Shown here piece by piece: positions 11,173 to 19,832 of a DNA stretch of 50,064 nt. Under the pieces are notes generated by a model. It did no database searches. It saw only the letters and a list, made by a program, of their open reading frames with translations, and was not told where the DNA came from. This stretch comes from Zooshikella ganghwensis DSM 15267 (lineage in GTDB: Bacteria; Pseudomonadota; Gammaproteobacteria; Pseudomonadales; Zooshikellaceae), in NCBI RefSeq assembly GCF_000428585.1, contig NZ_AUAF01000022.1:1-50064 (forward strand), read 5' to 3'. Each line of letters begins with the position of its first letter. Within the stretch, counting starts at the first letter, position 1. The position numbers and the translations under genes were made by a program.

Positions 11173-12225
11173 TTAGCCAAATACTTGTTTTTGGGTTTGT
11201 TGGTAGTGAATAACCCGAGGATCCATTATCTGCCGCCAAAGAGGAGGGATTAAAGCAAGTAACATCATGGCGCCATAACTTGAAGGTAATTGCGGACTTT
11301 CATCAAAGTGACGCAATATTTGGTAGCGTCTGGCGGGATGAGCATGGTGATCTGAGTGACGTTGTAAATTAAAAAGTCCTGCATTTGAGAAAATTTCACT
11401 GGCATTCCATGAATGTATTGGACTGACACGCTCATATCGACCATCAGGTAGTTGCTTGCGAACCAAGCCGTAATGCTCTACATAATTGACTATTTCTAGT
11501 GAAATGATTGCGCAGATCGAACTTACCCATATAAACATCAAACCTTGCCAACCAGCCCATAGTGCAAAGCTTGTCCATAGCAACAATGTTCCCGCACTCC
11601 ACCAAAGTAATTCATTTTGCCAATGCCAGAAAGGTAACTTTTTCTTTGCTAAACGAGTGGCTTCTAATTTAAATCCTTGGATAATATTTCTGATAATTGC
11701 TTGGGGAAGAAATAAATAAATTGACTGACCAAGCTTTGCGGTTGAAGCATCATGCGGTGTTGCGACATTAACATGATGACCTCTTACATGTTCTACTTTA
11801 AAGGTTGCATAACCCACGAGCATTAGCATAAAGCCACCGAGCATACGTTCATGCTTAGTATTGCGATGTATGAGTTCATGAGAAATGTTGATAGCACCAG
11901 CAAATACCAGAAATCCTGTACTCAATGACAGTGCTAATGTGGAGCTCCAAACTTCGAACTTTGCACTATAAAGTCCTAACATCAGATAGCCAAGCTGGAC
12001 ACAACAAAATCCACAAATAATCACTTTATAACGATAGTCATTGAGAAGCTGTTGCTCTTGTAGCGGGGTAGGGTTTTGTTTACTGCGACCAAGAACAAGG
12101 TCTACTGCGGGGAAAAGTAGATAAAAAAGTAAAAATAATAAATTCCAGGTACCACCAAGGTACCAGCCAATAAATGGAATCATAGAAACCAGATAGGCTA
12201 ATAGAAAGTAATAGGGGGGTAACAT
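11173..12225 (-). CDS. alkB: AlkB/XylM-type membrane di-iron hydroxylase (alkane 1-monooxygenase family)
   Basis: The 350-residue protein has several hydrophobic helices and the full set of histidine boxes of membrane-bound alkane hydroxylases: HELIHR (116-121), HVRGHH (146-151), the NYVEHYGL box (247-254) and LQRHSDHH (287-294). The C-terminal IPPLWRQIMDPRV is also characteristic. Such enzymes hydroxylate terminal methyl groups of alkanes or alkyl side chains using O2 and electrons from rubredoxin. It is shorter than the ~400 residues of classical AlkB and close to XylM, so the substrate is uncertain. No rubredoxin or rubredoxin reductase gene is nearby. The ATG has AAGGA at good spacing. 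Confidence 0.85.
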   Translation of the reverse strand: MLPPYYFLLAYLVSMIPFIGWYLGGTWNLLFLLFYLLFPAVDLVLGRSKQNPTPLQEQQLLNDYRYKVIICGFCCVQLGYLMLGLYSAKFEVWSSTLALSLSTGFLVFAGAINISHELIHRNTKHERMLGGFMLMLVGYATFKVEHVRGHHVNVATPHDASTAKLGQSIYLFLPQAIIRNIIQGFKLEATRLAKKKLPFWHWQNELLWWSAGTLLLWTSFALWAGWQGLMFIWVSSICAIISLEIVNYVEHYGLVRKQLPDGRYERVSPIHSWNASEIFSNAGLFNLQRHSDHHAHPARRYQILRHFDESPQLPSSYGAMMLLALIPPLWRQIMDPRVIHYQQTQKQVFG

Positions 12226-12517
12226 GTAAACTGTCCTTGTTATACAGTGTTATTAAGAAAATTATTTGATTTTATTAATATTTCCTCATTGTGCGACTGA
12301 GCAGATGCTGAAGACTCTATTCAGTCATACGTCATAAAATTGTCAGACAATATAAAGTTTAGCAGGTAATTATATAAAGAGGATGTTAAGGCAGGGCCAA
12401 AGTTACTTCAGATCTTTGTAAAAAACTTAGTCTTTAACGTTTGCTCTGTTTAGTGAAAATGTTATAAGGCAGTTAATAGGTATTTTTTTATAAAAAAGTG
12501 TAAGAAATAGGCTACTG

Positions 12518-13486
12518 ATGAAAACGCTTCCATTTTTTTTAGAACACTTGCAACAAGGTTTTAGGCCTTTGTCATTAGAATCTCCCCTGCAACCAACAGC
12601 ACAGGAGCTAGCTTACTTTAGCTATTATGGAATTGATTTTGCGAAGCAATTGCCTGATGTAGCACATTATTTTGGCTGGCTGGAATCACCTCCTTACATG
12701 GTTGCTTGTCATGTTTATAAACAGCCTAACCCGAAAGGCTGTTTTTTCTTGTTACATGGGTATTATGACCATATAGGTTTATATAAGCATGTCATTCGCT
12801 TTTTACTTGAGCAGGGGTTTGATGTATTTGCTTTTGATCTGCCTGGGCATGGATTGTCTTCAGGTTCAAGAGCATCTATTCAAATGTTCTCAGAATATGA
12901 AAGTGCGCTTTCGCGCTGTTTGCAATTTTCAGAGAATCAGTTACCTAAGCCATGGCACATAATAGGGCAAAGTACGGGAGGGGCGGTAACGATTGATTAC
13001 CTGCAGCGGAATCAGTTTGATCTTACGACGAGTCCATTTCAACATGTTGTATTATTAGCTCCCCTTGTAAGACCAAGAGCATGGCGCCAGTCGTTGTTTG
13101 CATATTTTTTACTAAAGCCTTTTATTCGACGTCTTAATAGGCGTTATACTGCTAACTCTACAGATAGCTCATTTGTGGAGTTTATTCGTCATGCTGATCC
13201 CTTGCAGCCAGCTAATTTATCTGTCGAGTGGGTAGGTGCACTTCATCATTGGATTAAAGAAATTGAAAACAGCCGTAAAAGTCCTCTTACCCCTATTATT
13301 ATTCAAGGAGAACAGGACTTGACAGTTGACTGGCAGCATAATTTAAAAGTGCTAGATAAAATTTTTACCCAACCCAAAAAACTCATTCTGCCATCAGCTA
13401 AACATCATTTAGCTAACGAAAGTGAAACAATTCGGAAACGATACTTCAAGTTCTTGCAAGAGTGCGTAGGGGATAATCTTTGCTAA
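12518..13486 (+). CDS. Alpha/beta hydrolase, monoacylglycerol lipase / lysophospholipase-like
   Basis: The 322-residue protein has the alpha/beta-hydrolase layout of the PldB/monoglyceride-lipase group (COG2267-like). It shows an oxyanion segment LLHGYYDH (79-85), the nucleophile elbow GQSTGG with Ser152, an acid residue in GEQDLTVDW and a late His in SAKHHLANE. There is no signal peptide, so it is probably cytoplasmic. Likely substrates are lysophospholipids or monoacylglycerols, but specificity cannot be read from the sequence. The upstream gap from alkB holds no gene, and the two genes are divergent, so any joint role in lipid or alkane use is conjecture. Confidence 0.82.
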   Translation: MKTLPFFLEHLQQGFRPLSLESPLQPTAQELAYFSYYGIDFAKQLPDVAHYFGWLESPPYMVACHVYKQPNPKGCFFLLHGYYDHIGLYKHVIRFLLEQGFDVFAFDLPGHGLSSGSRASIQMFSEYESALSRCLQFSENQLPKPWHIIGQSTGGAVTIDYLQRNQFDLTTSPFQHVVLLAPLVRPRAWRQSLFAYFLLKPFIRRLNRRYTANSTDSSFVEFIRHADPLQPANLSVEWVGALHHWIKEIENSRKSPLTPIIIQGEQDLTVDWQHNLKVLDKIFTQPKKLILPSAKHHLANESETIRKRYFKFLQECVGDNLC

Positions 13487-13563
13487 ACTACTGTAATTAA
13501 ATAAGGTTACTTAAAGGGATTAGTAGTAGAGTTAATCCTCGGACTGCCCATTAGAGAGTGAAT

Positions 13564-14475
13564 ATGACAGGAATAAGTCAATCTAATAACAGTGATCAGC
13601 GCCACTTAGGGCAGGATTTGTTGCTATTCCGATTATGCGGTAAACAGCGCTATGGAATTAATGTACTAAAAATTAAAGAAATTATTCCAACGCAAAAGCT
13701 TACCCAACTCCCGCAAGCACATCCCGCCATAGTAGGTATTGCCAAGTTAAGGGGCACCCCTCTGAGTGTAATCGACTTGGCTCAGGCAATTGGGCTGATA
13801 CCGCTACGTGATACTCAAGGTAAGATAAATATAATTATTGCAGAGTTTAACCGTACAATGCAGGGTTTTTTAGTGGGGGAAGTAGAGCGTATCGTCAGCT
13901 TGAGCTGGAAAGATATTTTACCGCCTCCAAAAGCTACAGGAAAAGGGAGTTATGTGACTGGGGTAACTTCTTTTGACAAAGATATGATAGAAATTATCGA
14001 TGTTGAAAAAGTGTTAAATGAAGTAGTGCCAGAGCACATAGGGAGCTCACTGCTTAAATTGCAATTATTGCCGGAACAAATTGCTATCCTAAAAGATAAA
14101 TTAATCATGGTTGTTGACGACTCCAGCATGGCAAGAAAGCAGATTTGTCAAACACTGGATAAACTCCCTGTTAAGTATGTTGTATCGAATGATGGGAAGG
14201 AAGCGCTGGATTTACTGCGTAACTTGCACCAACAGGGAAGGCATGTAGATATGATTATTTCTGACATTGAAATGCCTGAAATGGATGGTTATACACTTAC
14301 GCGAGAGATACGCAAGGACCAAGATTTATCATCAATGTATATTTTATTACATACGTCATTATCCAGTAGCATTACTTCTGCAGCGGCTGATGCCAGTGGT
14401 GCAGATGCTGCGTTGACAAAGTTTGTCAGCGAAGAGTTATCATCGATTGTGCTGAAAGCACTCGAAGCTTCCTAA
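13564..14475 (+). CDS. cheV: Chemotaxis adaptor CheV (CheW domain plus receiver)
   Basis: About 303 residues: an N-terminal CheW-like coupling domain (about 15-160), then a response-regulator receiver domain (about 180-303). The receiver keeps the acidic pair in VVDDSSMARK, the phospho-acceptor Asp234 in ISDIEMPEMDG, the Thr/Ser in LLHTSLSS and the conserved Lys in ALTKFV. CheV proteins couple chemoreceptors to CheA and tune signalling through phosphorylation. A GTG at 13558 is in frame, but GAGAG sits at proper spacing for the ATG at 13564. The gene stands alone, away from any che cluster in this window. Confidence 0.92.
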   Translation: MTGISQSNNSDQRHLGQDLLLFRLCGKQRYGINVLKIKEIIPTQKLTQLPQAHPAIVGIAKLRGTPLSVIDLAQAIGLIPLRDTQGKINIIIAEFNRTMQGFLVGEVERIVSLSWKDILPPPKATGKGSYVTGVTSFDKDMIEIIDVEKVLNEVVPEHIGSSLLKLQLLPEQIAILKDKLIMVVDDSSMARKQICQTLDKLPVKYVVSNDGKEALDLLRNLHQQGRHVDMIISDIEMPEMDGYTLTREIRKDQDLSSMYILLHTSLSSSITSAAADASGADAALTKFVSEELSSIVLKALEAS

Positions 14476-14562
14476 GATTCCAGTAAAAATCAAATACTTT
14501 TTTCCTCATTTAAGAAAGGGACTATTAATTATTTGTGATTAAGGCGTAAAAAAGAAAACAAA

Positions 14563-14589
14563 AAAGCCAATGTAAAATTGGCTTTAATT
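14563..14589. terminator. Bidirectional terminator between cheV and the tsx-like gene
   Basis: A perfect nine-pair stem AAAGCCAAT (14563-14571) / ATTGGCTTT (14577-14585) with a five-base loop is A-rich on one side and T-rich on the other. It lies between the convergent cheV and porin genes. Confidence 0.8.
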
Positions 14590-14675
14590 AAGGAGAAACG
14601 CATCATTTTTATTGTAGTTGGTTAGTAGTCAGCGTCCTTACTTGTCACTAACTAGACGAGGGAGATTTAGTTTAT

Positions 14676-15431
14676 TTAAAAATTATACTTCAATGATAGT
14701 ATTGTACCGTTTTGGTAAGTTGGAGATCCTAAGTAGTCATCAGCATAGCGGTATTGAACACCGACATCAAAGTGATCAGTGACATGCCACCAACCAGAAA
14801 TTGCGCCATTATAGCCTGAGGTATTAGGTGAGCCGTCATGACTTGCCATATAGTCATCATCACGCATAAAGTCGTACTCATGCCACTGGGCAACAGTGAA
14901 ATTTTGACCTAGTGCGGAGAAGTCTTTGCCCCAAACGACACCTAACTGATAGCCATTGTGACCATCAAAAGAACCATATTTATCACTTTGGAATGAATGG
15001 TGTATGGCTGCATGAGCTTTTAACCACAGACCATTGGAAAAGTTGAAGCTTTTACCTATACCTAAAAATGTATTGGTTTCATCGAAGTCTTTCGTACGGA
15101 AATCAGAGACTTGTCCAAATAAATGCCAGCCTTGATCGCCTAGGAAGTAACGTACATTACCTTTACCGAAAAATCGATGTTTATCTGAGTTTTTATCCCA
15201 TTCTTCAAAGTCGTAAAACCCGTACACTTCGCCCCAGTTGAAGCCGGCACCACCTTCTATTTCAAGATAGGAGAAGTCTTCTTTATTGCGACCGGTTTTG
15301 ACTTCAGTATCTGCATCCCATTCAAGGTAGTTGATACTGACATTACCAAAGCTATAAGTCATTTCTGCATGTGCAGAGAATGTAAGGAGTGAAGCCACCA
15401 CTAACGTTGTAGGAAGTATAATTTTTTGCAT
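14676..15431 (-). CDS. Tsx/OmpK-family outer-membrane nucleoside channel
   Basis: From the ATG at 15431 the product is 251 residues with a clear signal peptide (MQKIILPTTLVVASLLTFSAHA). The mature part starts MTYSFGNVSINYLEWD, followed by amphipathic beta strands rich in aromatic residues and a C-terminal Phe (LSLKYNF), the outer-membrane assembly signal. This fits the Tsx/OmpK family, small 12-stranded channels for nucleosides and also phage receptors. The frame runs 14 codons further upstream, but that would spoil the signal peptide, and an AAGAG precedes the chosen ATG. Substrate specificity is inferred from family only. Confidence 0.8.
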   Translation of the reverse strand: MQKIILPTTLVVASLLTFSAHAEMTYSFGNVSINYLEWDADTEVKTGRNKEDFSYLEIEGGAGFNWGEVYGFYDFEEWDKNSDKHRFFGKGNVRYFLGDQGWHLFGQVSDFRTKDFDETNTFLGIGKSFNFSNGLWLKAHAAIHHSFQSDKYGSFDGHNGYQLGVVWGKDFSALGQNFTVAQWHEYDFMRDDDYMASHDGSPNTSGYNGAISGWWHVTDHFDVGVQYRYADDYLGSPTYQNGTILSLKYNF

Positions 15432-15605
15432 AACTACTACTCTTGGCATGTGTGACTGCAAGAACGCATACACTACTGGCTTTACCCTGGGTATTCAGTT
15501 GCACAGAAGGTATATGCTTTCTTTACATGTAGATATTTTTATAATGCTTACACCTATTGCTTACTCCCATAGCAACACATTAATTTTTATATTCAGTATT
15601 AAGAG

Positions 15606-15642
15606 CCTGTTACTTTGCCAGTAGGATTAGCAAAGTAACAGG
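15606..15642. repeat. Perfect 13-bp inverted repeat
   Basis: CCTGTTACTTTGC (15606-15618) is the exact reverse complement of GCAAAGTAACAGG (15630-15642), with an 11-base loop. There is no T run on either side, so a plain terminator is unlikely. It may be a protein-binding dyad or RNA hairpin. Confidence 0.6.
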
Positions 15643-15657
15643 AAGTACTGCTTTATT

Positions 15658-15679
15658 TATACCCGTTATTATGGGTATA
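15658..15679. repeat. Miniature TATACCC palindrome
   Basis: The form is TATACCC-N8-GGGTATA, 22 bp. It has the same size and arms as the copy at 47586-47607. Confidence 0.5.
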
Positions 15680-16499
15680 CGTTACTTTGGGTATTATTTA
15701 CTGCTTTTTATAACGTTCCACGTTACCTATAACAAGGCTTATATGTAGCCAACTATCATCCTAATTAGCTGAGCACAATAAAGCTCGATATAGGTTCTTG
15801 CTACGTAACCCCTTGGTGATGAATCTTTACCCTTCACTATGGCTATATATTCTCACTGAGGGATACGGTGTTTGGTAACACCAAACAAGTAATGAGTAAT
15901 AAGTAGTTAACCTCTCTTCTGCGGGATTAATTCTAACATGAAAAAAAGATGACAATAAAACAACTAATTCGTTTTATTTTATTTTATTTGCGTGAAGTCA
16001 AAAATTCTTGGGAGACTACTCTGAAAGTGAATAAATTTGCTTGAAATAAAGGGCTGTAGACAGTTTTTGCAGCGCTTTTGTAGAGATTAATTGATAATAA
16101 ATAGCTAGCCTTATGTTGAAGGTAATATTAATTAATTTTGTATTAATTTTTAATTAAATGAAGTTATTTTTTGGTAAACTTACATAGCACAATGGATTGA
16201 GCACTTTTGTGCAGGAAAAATTGTGTTTTGACAATCTTCCTGAAACGGAAACCTTTTGCGTGAAAACTAGGCATAATATTATGATAAAAAACTATTTAAT
16301 ATGCACTGAGCTGGTTGGTTTGTTTAATTCAGGTGATGTGTTTGAAGAAAACTAGATCTAGTTAACAGTTTGTATCACGATTATTATTAGCTGATCCTAA
16401 TATGCAGGCTGTCTTTTCTTAAAGGTCATTGTTGTATGATGATTGCTCTTCAGGTGGTTCGACTGATAGCGTTTAAAATTGTAAATACAAGGAGAGGAA

Positions 16500-17153
16500 A
16501 TGAAGCGTGTTGCGGTAATTTTATCAGGATGTGGTGTCTTTGATGGGGCTGAGATTCATGAGTCGGTATTAACCTTATTACACCTTGATAAGGCTAATGT
16601 ACACTACCAATGTTTTGCACCAGATATGCCTCAACAACATGTGATTAACCACGTAACAGGAGAAGTAGTTGAGGGAGAAACAAGGCATGTACTGGTTGAA
16701 GCGGCTCGAATTGCTCGAGGAGAAATAAAGTCCTTGTCAGAGCTAAGAGAAGACGACTTTGATGCATTAATTTTTCCTGGTGGGTTTGGCGCTGCAAAGA
16801 ACTTGTGTTCATTTGCCTTTGATGGGCAGACCATGCAAATACAGCCTGATGTACTTGCAGTATGTCAACGCTTTGCAAAAGCAACTAAGCCGATTGGCTT
16901 GATCTGTATTGCACCCGTCATGGCGGCTAAAATCTTTGGTGAATCAGTAAAGTGTACGATTGGTCATGATCAAGCAACTGCAGATGCTATCAATACCATG
17001 GGGGCACAGCACGTGTCTTGCAAAGTAAACGACATTGTTATTGATGAACAGCACAAGTTGGTAACAACACCGGCTTATATGCTTGCGCAGCGGATTGGTG
17101 AGGCATCAGCAGGTATAGAGAAGTTGGTGAGTGCTGTTTTGGAACGCTGTTAG
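16500..17153 (+). CDS. elbB: Isoprenoid biosynthesis glyoxalase ElbB (DJ-1/PfpI fold)
   Basis: The 217-residue protein is a typical ElbB, formerly 'sigma cross-reacting protein 27A'. Diagnostic features are MKRVAVILSGCGVFDGAEIHE at the start, FPGGFGAAKNL near residues 90-100 and the nucleophile-elbow-like GLICIAP near 135. ElbB belongs to the class I glutamine-amidotransferase/DJ-1 superfamily; E. coli ElbB has weak glyoxalase activity and was linked to isoprenoid synthesis. The ATG follows AAGGAGAGGAA, a strong ribosome binding site. A YigI-type thioesterase gene follows on the same strand 160 bp later. Confidence 0.93.
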   Translation: MKRVAVILSGCGVFDGAEIHESVLTLLHLDKANVHYQCFAPDMPQQHVINHVTGEVVEGETRHVLVEAARIARGEIKSLSELREDDFDALIFPGGFGAAKNLCSFAFDGQTMQIQPDVLAVCQRFAKATKPIGLICIAPVMAAKIFGESVKCTIGHDQATADAINTMGAQHVSCKVNDIVIDEQHKLVTTPAYMLAQRIGEASAGIEKLVSAVLERC

Positions 17154-17176
17154 TGGCTATTATCGATTACTGAATT

Positions 17177-17199
17177 TATACCATTTGCAAATAGGTATA
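17177..17199. repeat. Near-perfect palindrome of the TATACC type
   Basis: TATACC, then an internal ATTTGCAAAT, then AGGTATA: a 23-bp near-palindrome between elbB and the thioesterase gene. Its arms resemble the TATACCC elements but are one C shorter. Confidence 0.45.
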
Positions 17200-17312
17200 C
17201 TTCTGGGTGTGGCTTGGTAGGTTAAGGGGTATCAGATATAAAATTTTGGTATGCCTTAATCTATGCGGATATCCATGTCTACTCCATTTAACGCTTTCAA
17301 GGGTGGGAAGCA

Positions 17313-17792
17313 GTGAAGCAAAGTACGCAAGATGTTGAAGAGTTTTTACCTGAAATAAAAGCCGCAGTGATGTCTTTTTTTGACAAGGTTCCATTCAACA
17401 AGTTTCTGGGGATGAAGATTACTCGGGTCGAAGCAGGTTGTGTTGAAATGTATTTGCCTATGAAAGAGGAGCTTATAGGTAATTACTTTATGGGAATTTT
17501 ACATGGTGGAGTTATTTCTGCCATGTTGGATGTCACTGGGGGGGCGATGGCGCTGGTAGGGGCATTTCGGAAACTCGAGCACTTAAGCTTAGACGAGCGC
17601 ATTAAGCGATTAGCTAAAATCAGTACAATAGATTTGCGTGTAGACTATCTGCGCCCTGGGCGAGGAAATGCTTTTTATGTCGTGGCTACTTTATTGCGTT
17701 CTGGTAATAAAGTGGCTGTAACGCGTTCAGAGTTTTATAACGACCAGCATGAGCTTTGTGCCGTGGGCACAGGTACTTACTTGTGTGGTTGA
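17313..17792 (+). CDS. YigI-type hotdog thioesterase
   Basis: The 159-residue protein is a single hotdog domain of the PaaI/YigI group. Signatures are a FNKFLGM segment near residue 30, the active-site helix region ILHGGVISAMLDVTGG (about 70-85) and the IDLRVDYLRPGRG strand that closely matches E. coli YigI. YigI is a medium/long-chain acyl-CoA thioesterase; function here is by family. The only start giving the full domain is GTG at 17313, preceded by GGGAAG close by. An internal ATG at about 17368 would trim the N-terminal helix. Confidence 0.87.
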   Translation: MKQSTQDVEEFLPEIKAAVMSFFDKVPFNKFLGMKITRVEAGCVEMYLPMKEELIGNYFMGILHGGVISAMLDVTGGAMALVGAFRKLEHLSLDERIKRLAKISTIDLRVDYLRPGRGNAFYVVATLLRSGNKVAVTRSEFYNDQHELCAVGTGTYLCG

Positions 17793-17815
17793 TGTTTTTT
17801 AGCGCAGGATTGCCT

Positions 17816-18745
17816 TTATGTGCCTTCACTACAGGAGGCGCCAAAGGCAAAGCAGCAGTAACAGCGATGATGACCAAGGCGGATCTGCTTATTCATACTT
17901 TCCTGTAAGCTACTGCCTAAATCATAAACAGGATCATCATCAACTAAGGTGCAGGCATACACTCTTAGGCGACCTTTAATTTTAACCACCATTTTACTGA
18001 AGGCACACATAAATTGTCGTCGACTGGCAGAGGTGTGATAGGTCCGCATACACTGCTCTGTAATTTGAGGTGTTGTGCGCTGTACAAACGGAGGTGCAAA
18101 ATCTGGAAAAGGAATTACCGGAATAGTTTGTGGTAGACCAATACTGTTTAAAAGTTTGTGATACTGATCAGTTATATCATCTGTGTTCTCCTCTCTGGGT
18201 TGCTGACGAGCAATTGAAACATTAAAGCCCGCTTGATAAAGCTGGCGAAGACTCTTAAGTGCCATTGCAAAAGAACCTGTGCCACGATCTTTATCATGCA
18301 GTGTTGAATCGGGATAGTCGATACTTATACGAAAGCGAATGGCGTGTGGTGCGGAGCTTAACGACACAAGTTGTGAAAAGCGTTGTAAAAGAGGAGCTGT
18401 ACCGTTACTTAATACTAAACAGGGGCGGTATTGGCTGGCGTACTGTAAAATCTTTATCATCTCTTTTGCAACGAAGGGTTCGCCTCCGGTAAATGAAAAC
18501 TGCTGTACACCCAGGTAAAGGGCTTCATGTATAAAGGGTTTAACCTCTTTTAACTTCATGACTGCTAAACGATCATCACCCGGTTTGGAACCTTCAAGGC
18601 AAAAAGGGCAGCGGAGGTTGCAAGCCGTACCAGTATGAAACCAGAGCTCTTGTAATGAGTGGGGGGCGATATAACCACGTGGCTGCCCATCGGCGGTTAA
18701 TAGCCAGTTTGTTGAGTGCGCCTGTTTTACAGGGATATGTTGCAT
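17816..18745 (-). CDS. Radical SAM protein with C-terminal cysteine cluster
   Basis: The 309-residue protein carries the radical-SAM motif CNLRCPFC (CxxxCxxC, near residue 40) that binds the 4Fe-4S cluster and SAM, and the FTGGEP motif for SAM binding. The C-terminal 80 residues contain further cysteines (QFMCAF, YACTL, CYCCFAFGASC), which could hold an auxiliary Fe-S cluster as in SPASM/twitch enzymes. No substrate peptide gene or partner enzyme is adjacent. Neighbours are a convergent thioesterase and a divergent fructosamine-kinase-like gene. The family is not one I can name, and the reaction is unknown. Confidence 0.8.
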   Translation of the reverse strand: MQHIPVKQAHSTNWLLTADGQPRGYIAPHSLQELWFHTGTACNLRCPFCLEGSKPGDDRLAVMKLKEVKPFIHEALYLGVQQFSFTGGEPFVAKEMIKILQYASQYRPCLVLSNGTAPLLQRFSQLVSLSSAPHAIRFRISIDYPDSTLHDKDRGTGSFAMALKSLRQLYQAGFNVSIARQQPREENTDDITDQYHKLLNSIGLPQTIPVIPFPDFAPPFVQRTTPQITEQCMRTYHTSASRRQFMCAFSKMVVKIKGRLRVYACTLVDDDPVYDLGSSLQESMNKQIRLGHHRCYCCFAFGASCSEGT

Positions 18746-18811
18746 GTTTTTGGAGGGGGAAGGGTTCTTTAGTAAAGGTTATTATGGTTTTTAAGTTATT
18801 TCATTATTTCT

Positions 18812-18852
18812 TATACCCACAACAAACCTCAAATAAATTCGTGAAGGGTATA
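18812..18852. repeat. Short TATACCC element (41 bp)
   Basis: TATACCC-N27-GGGTATA. Its right end ATTCGTGAAGGGTATA is identical to the right end of the 126-bp element at 48114-48239, so it looks like an internally deleted relative. It lies upstream of both divergent genes. Confidence 0.55.
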
Positions 18853-18946
18853 TTAATGATGTTTTTCAGTTTTTAGTATAGGCTTTATTAATGGAACTAT
18901 GATAATGTAATTTATTTTAAACTTTTACGAATAATTTAAATGCACT

Positions 18947-19810
18947 ATGACAATATCTTCTGGATTAAAAAGCATATTGAATGAACATATCTCAAACTAC
19001 TTAGGTTATGCCTTTGATACAGAGTATATTGATACATTAGTAGGTGGGGATATTAATCAGGCTTTTGCCTTACGGCAAGGTGATGTCAGTTTTTTTGTAA
19101 AAATAAATCACGATGATGAAAATACTAATTTTTTAGCAGAAGCTTTAAATTTACAAGTATTAAAAGAAGCTGATTGTTTGAAAGTGCCTGCTGTTATAGC
19201 AACTGATCATGAATGTGGCTGTAATTATTTATTGCTAGAGTATATTGCGCCAGGTATTGGTAAGTGGAATGAATTAGGACGTCAGCTTGCTCAGCTACAT
19301 AAAACCACGAATAAAACACACTTTGGCTGGTCACAAAATAACTTTATTGGTCGTACTTTACAGGTTAATCATTGGCAAGCTAACTGGTCTGAGTTTTTTG
19401 CAGAGCAAAGAATTGGGGTTCAACTTGAGTTGGCTAATCAGCAGGGAGCTGCGCTTAGTGAGGAAATAATTAACAGCATTAAACTGTTATTAGCGGATCA
19501 TCAGCCAGAAGCTGTGTTATTACATGGCGATCTTTGGAGTGGTAATGCAGGCTTTACAGCGGATGGTGAGCCTTATTGCTACGACCCTGCTTGTTATTAT
19601 GGCGATCGCGAAACAGATATTGCTATGACTGAGTTATTTGGTGGTTTCCCCCAAGAGTTTTATACAGGTTACAATCAAGTATTCCCGTTGCCAGAAGATT
19701 ATGTATTAAGGCGCCCAATTTATAACCTTTACCATTTAATGAATCATTATAATTTATTTGGTGGACATTATTTACATCAAGTAAAGCAATCTATAAAACA
19801 GTTGATGTAG
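18947..19810 (+). CDS. Fructosamine kinase family protein (YniA-like)
   Basis: The 287-residue protein has the aminoglycoside-phosphotransferase/protein-kinase-like fold of the fructosamine-3-kinase group. It shows the Lys in FFVKINH for ATP, the LLLEYI hinge, the catalytic loop LLHGDLWSGNAGF and the metal-binding DPACYYGDRETDIAM. The C-terminal YNLYHLMNHYNLFGGHYL is very typical of bacterial YniA/FN3K proteins. Eukaryotic members phosphorylate ketoamine adducts for protein deglycation; bacterial members phosphorylate fructosamines or ribulosamines. The gene converges on the pilE-like gene with only 22 bp between stops. Confidence 0.92.
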   Translation: MTISSGLKSILNEHISNYLGYAFDTEYIDTLVGGDINQAFALRQGDVSFFVKINHDDENTNFLAEALNLQVLKEADCLKVPAVIATDHECGCNYLLLEYIAPGIGKWNELGRQLAQLHKTTNKTHFGWSQNNFIGRTLQVNHWQANWSEFFAEQRIGVQLELANQQGAALSEEIINSIKLLLADHQPEAVLLHGDLWSGNAGFTADGEPYCYDPACYYGDRETDIAMTELFGGFPQEFYTGYNQVFPLPEDYVLRRPIYNLYHLMNHYNLFGGHYLHQVKQSIKQLM

Positions 19811-19832
19811 TAGCGTAGGAGTCAGTTTAGGC

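Larger units (their letters stand above)
15432..16499. other. Gene-free 1.07-kb region between divergent tsx-like and elbB genes
   Basis: No convincing coding frame is visible. The stretch holds promoters for two divergent genes. It also holds a 13-pair perfect inverted repeat (15606-15642), a 22-bp TATACCC palindrome (15658-15679) and overlapping small palindromes around TGTTTGG/CCAAACA (15867-15887). The right half (15940-16200) is strongly AT-rich with runs of TTAATTAATT type. Confidence 0.5.
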
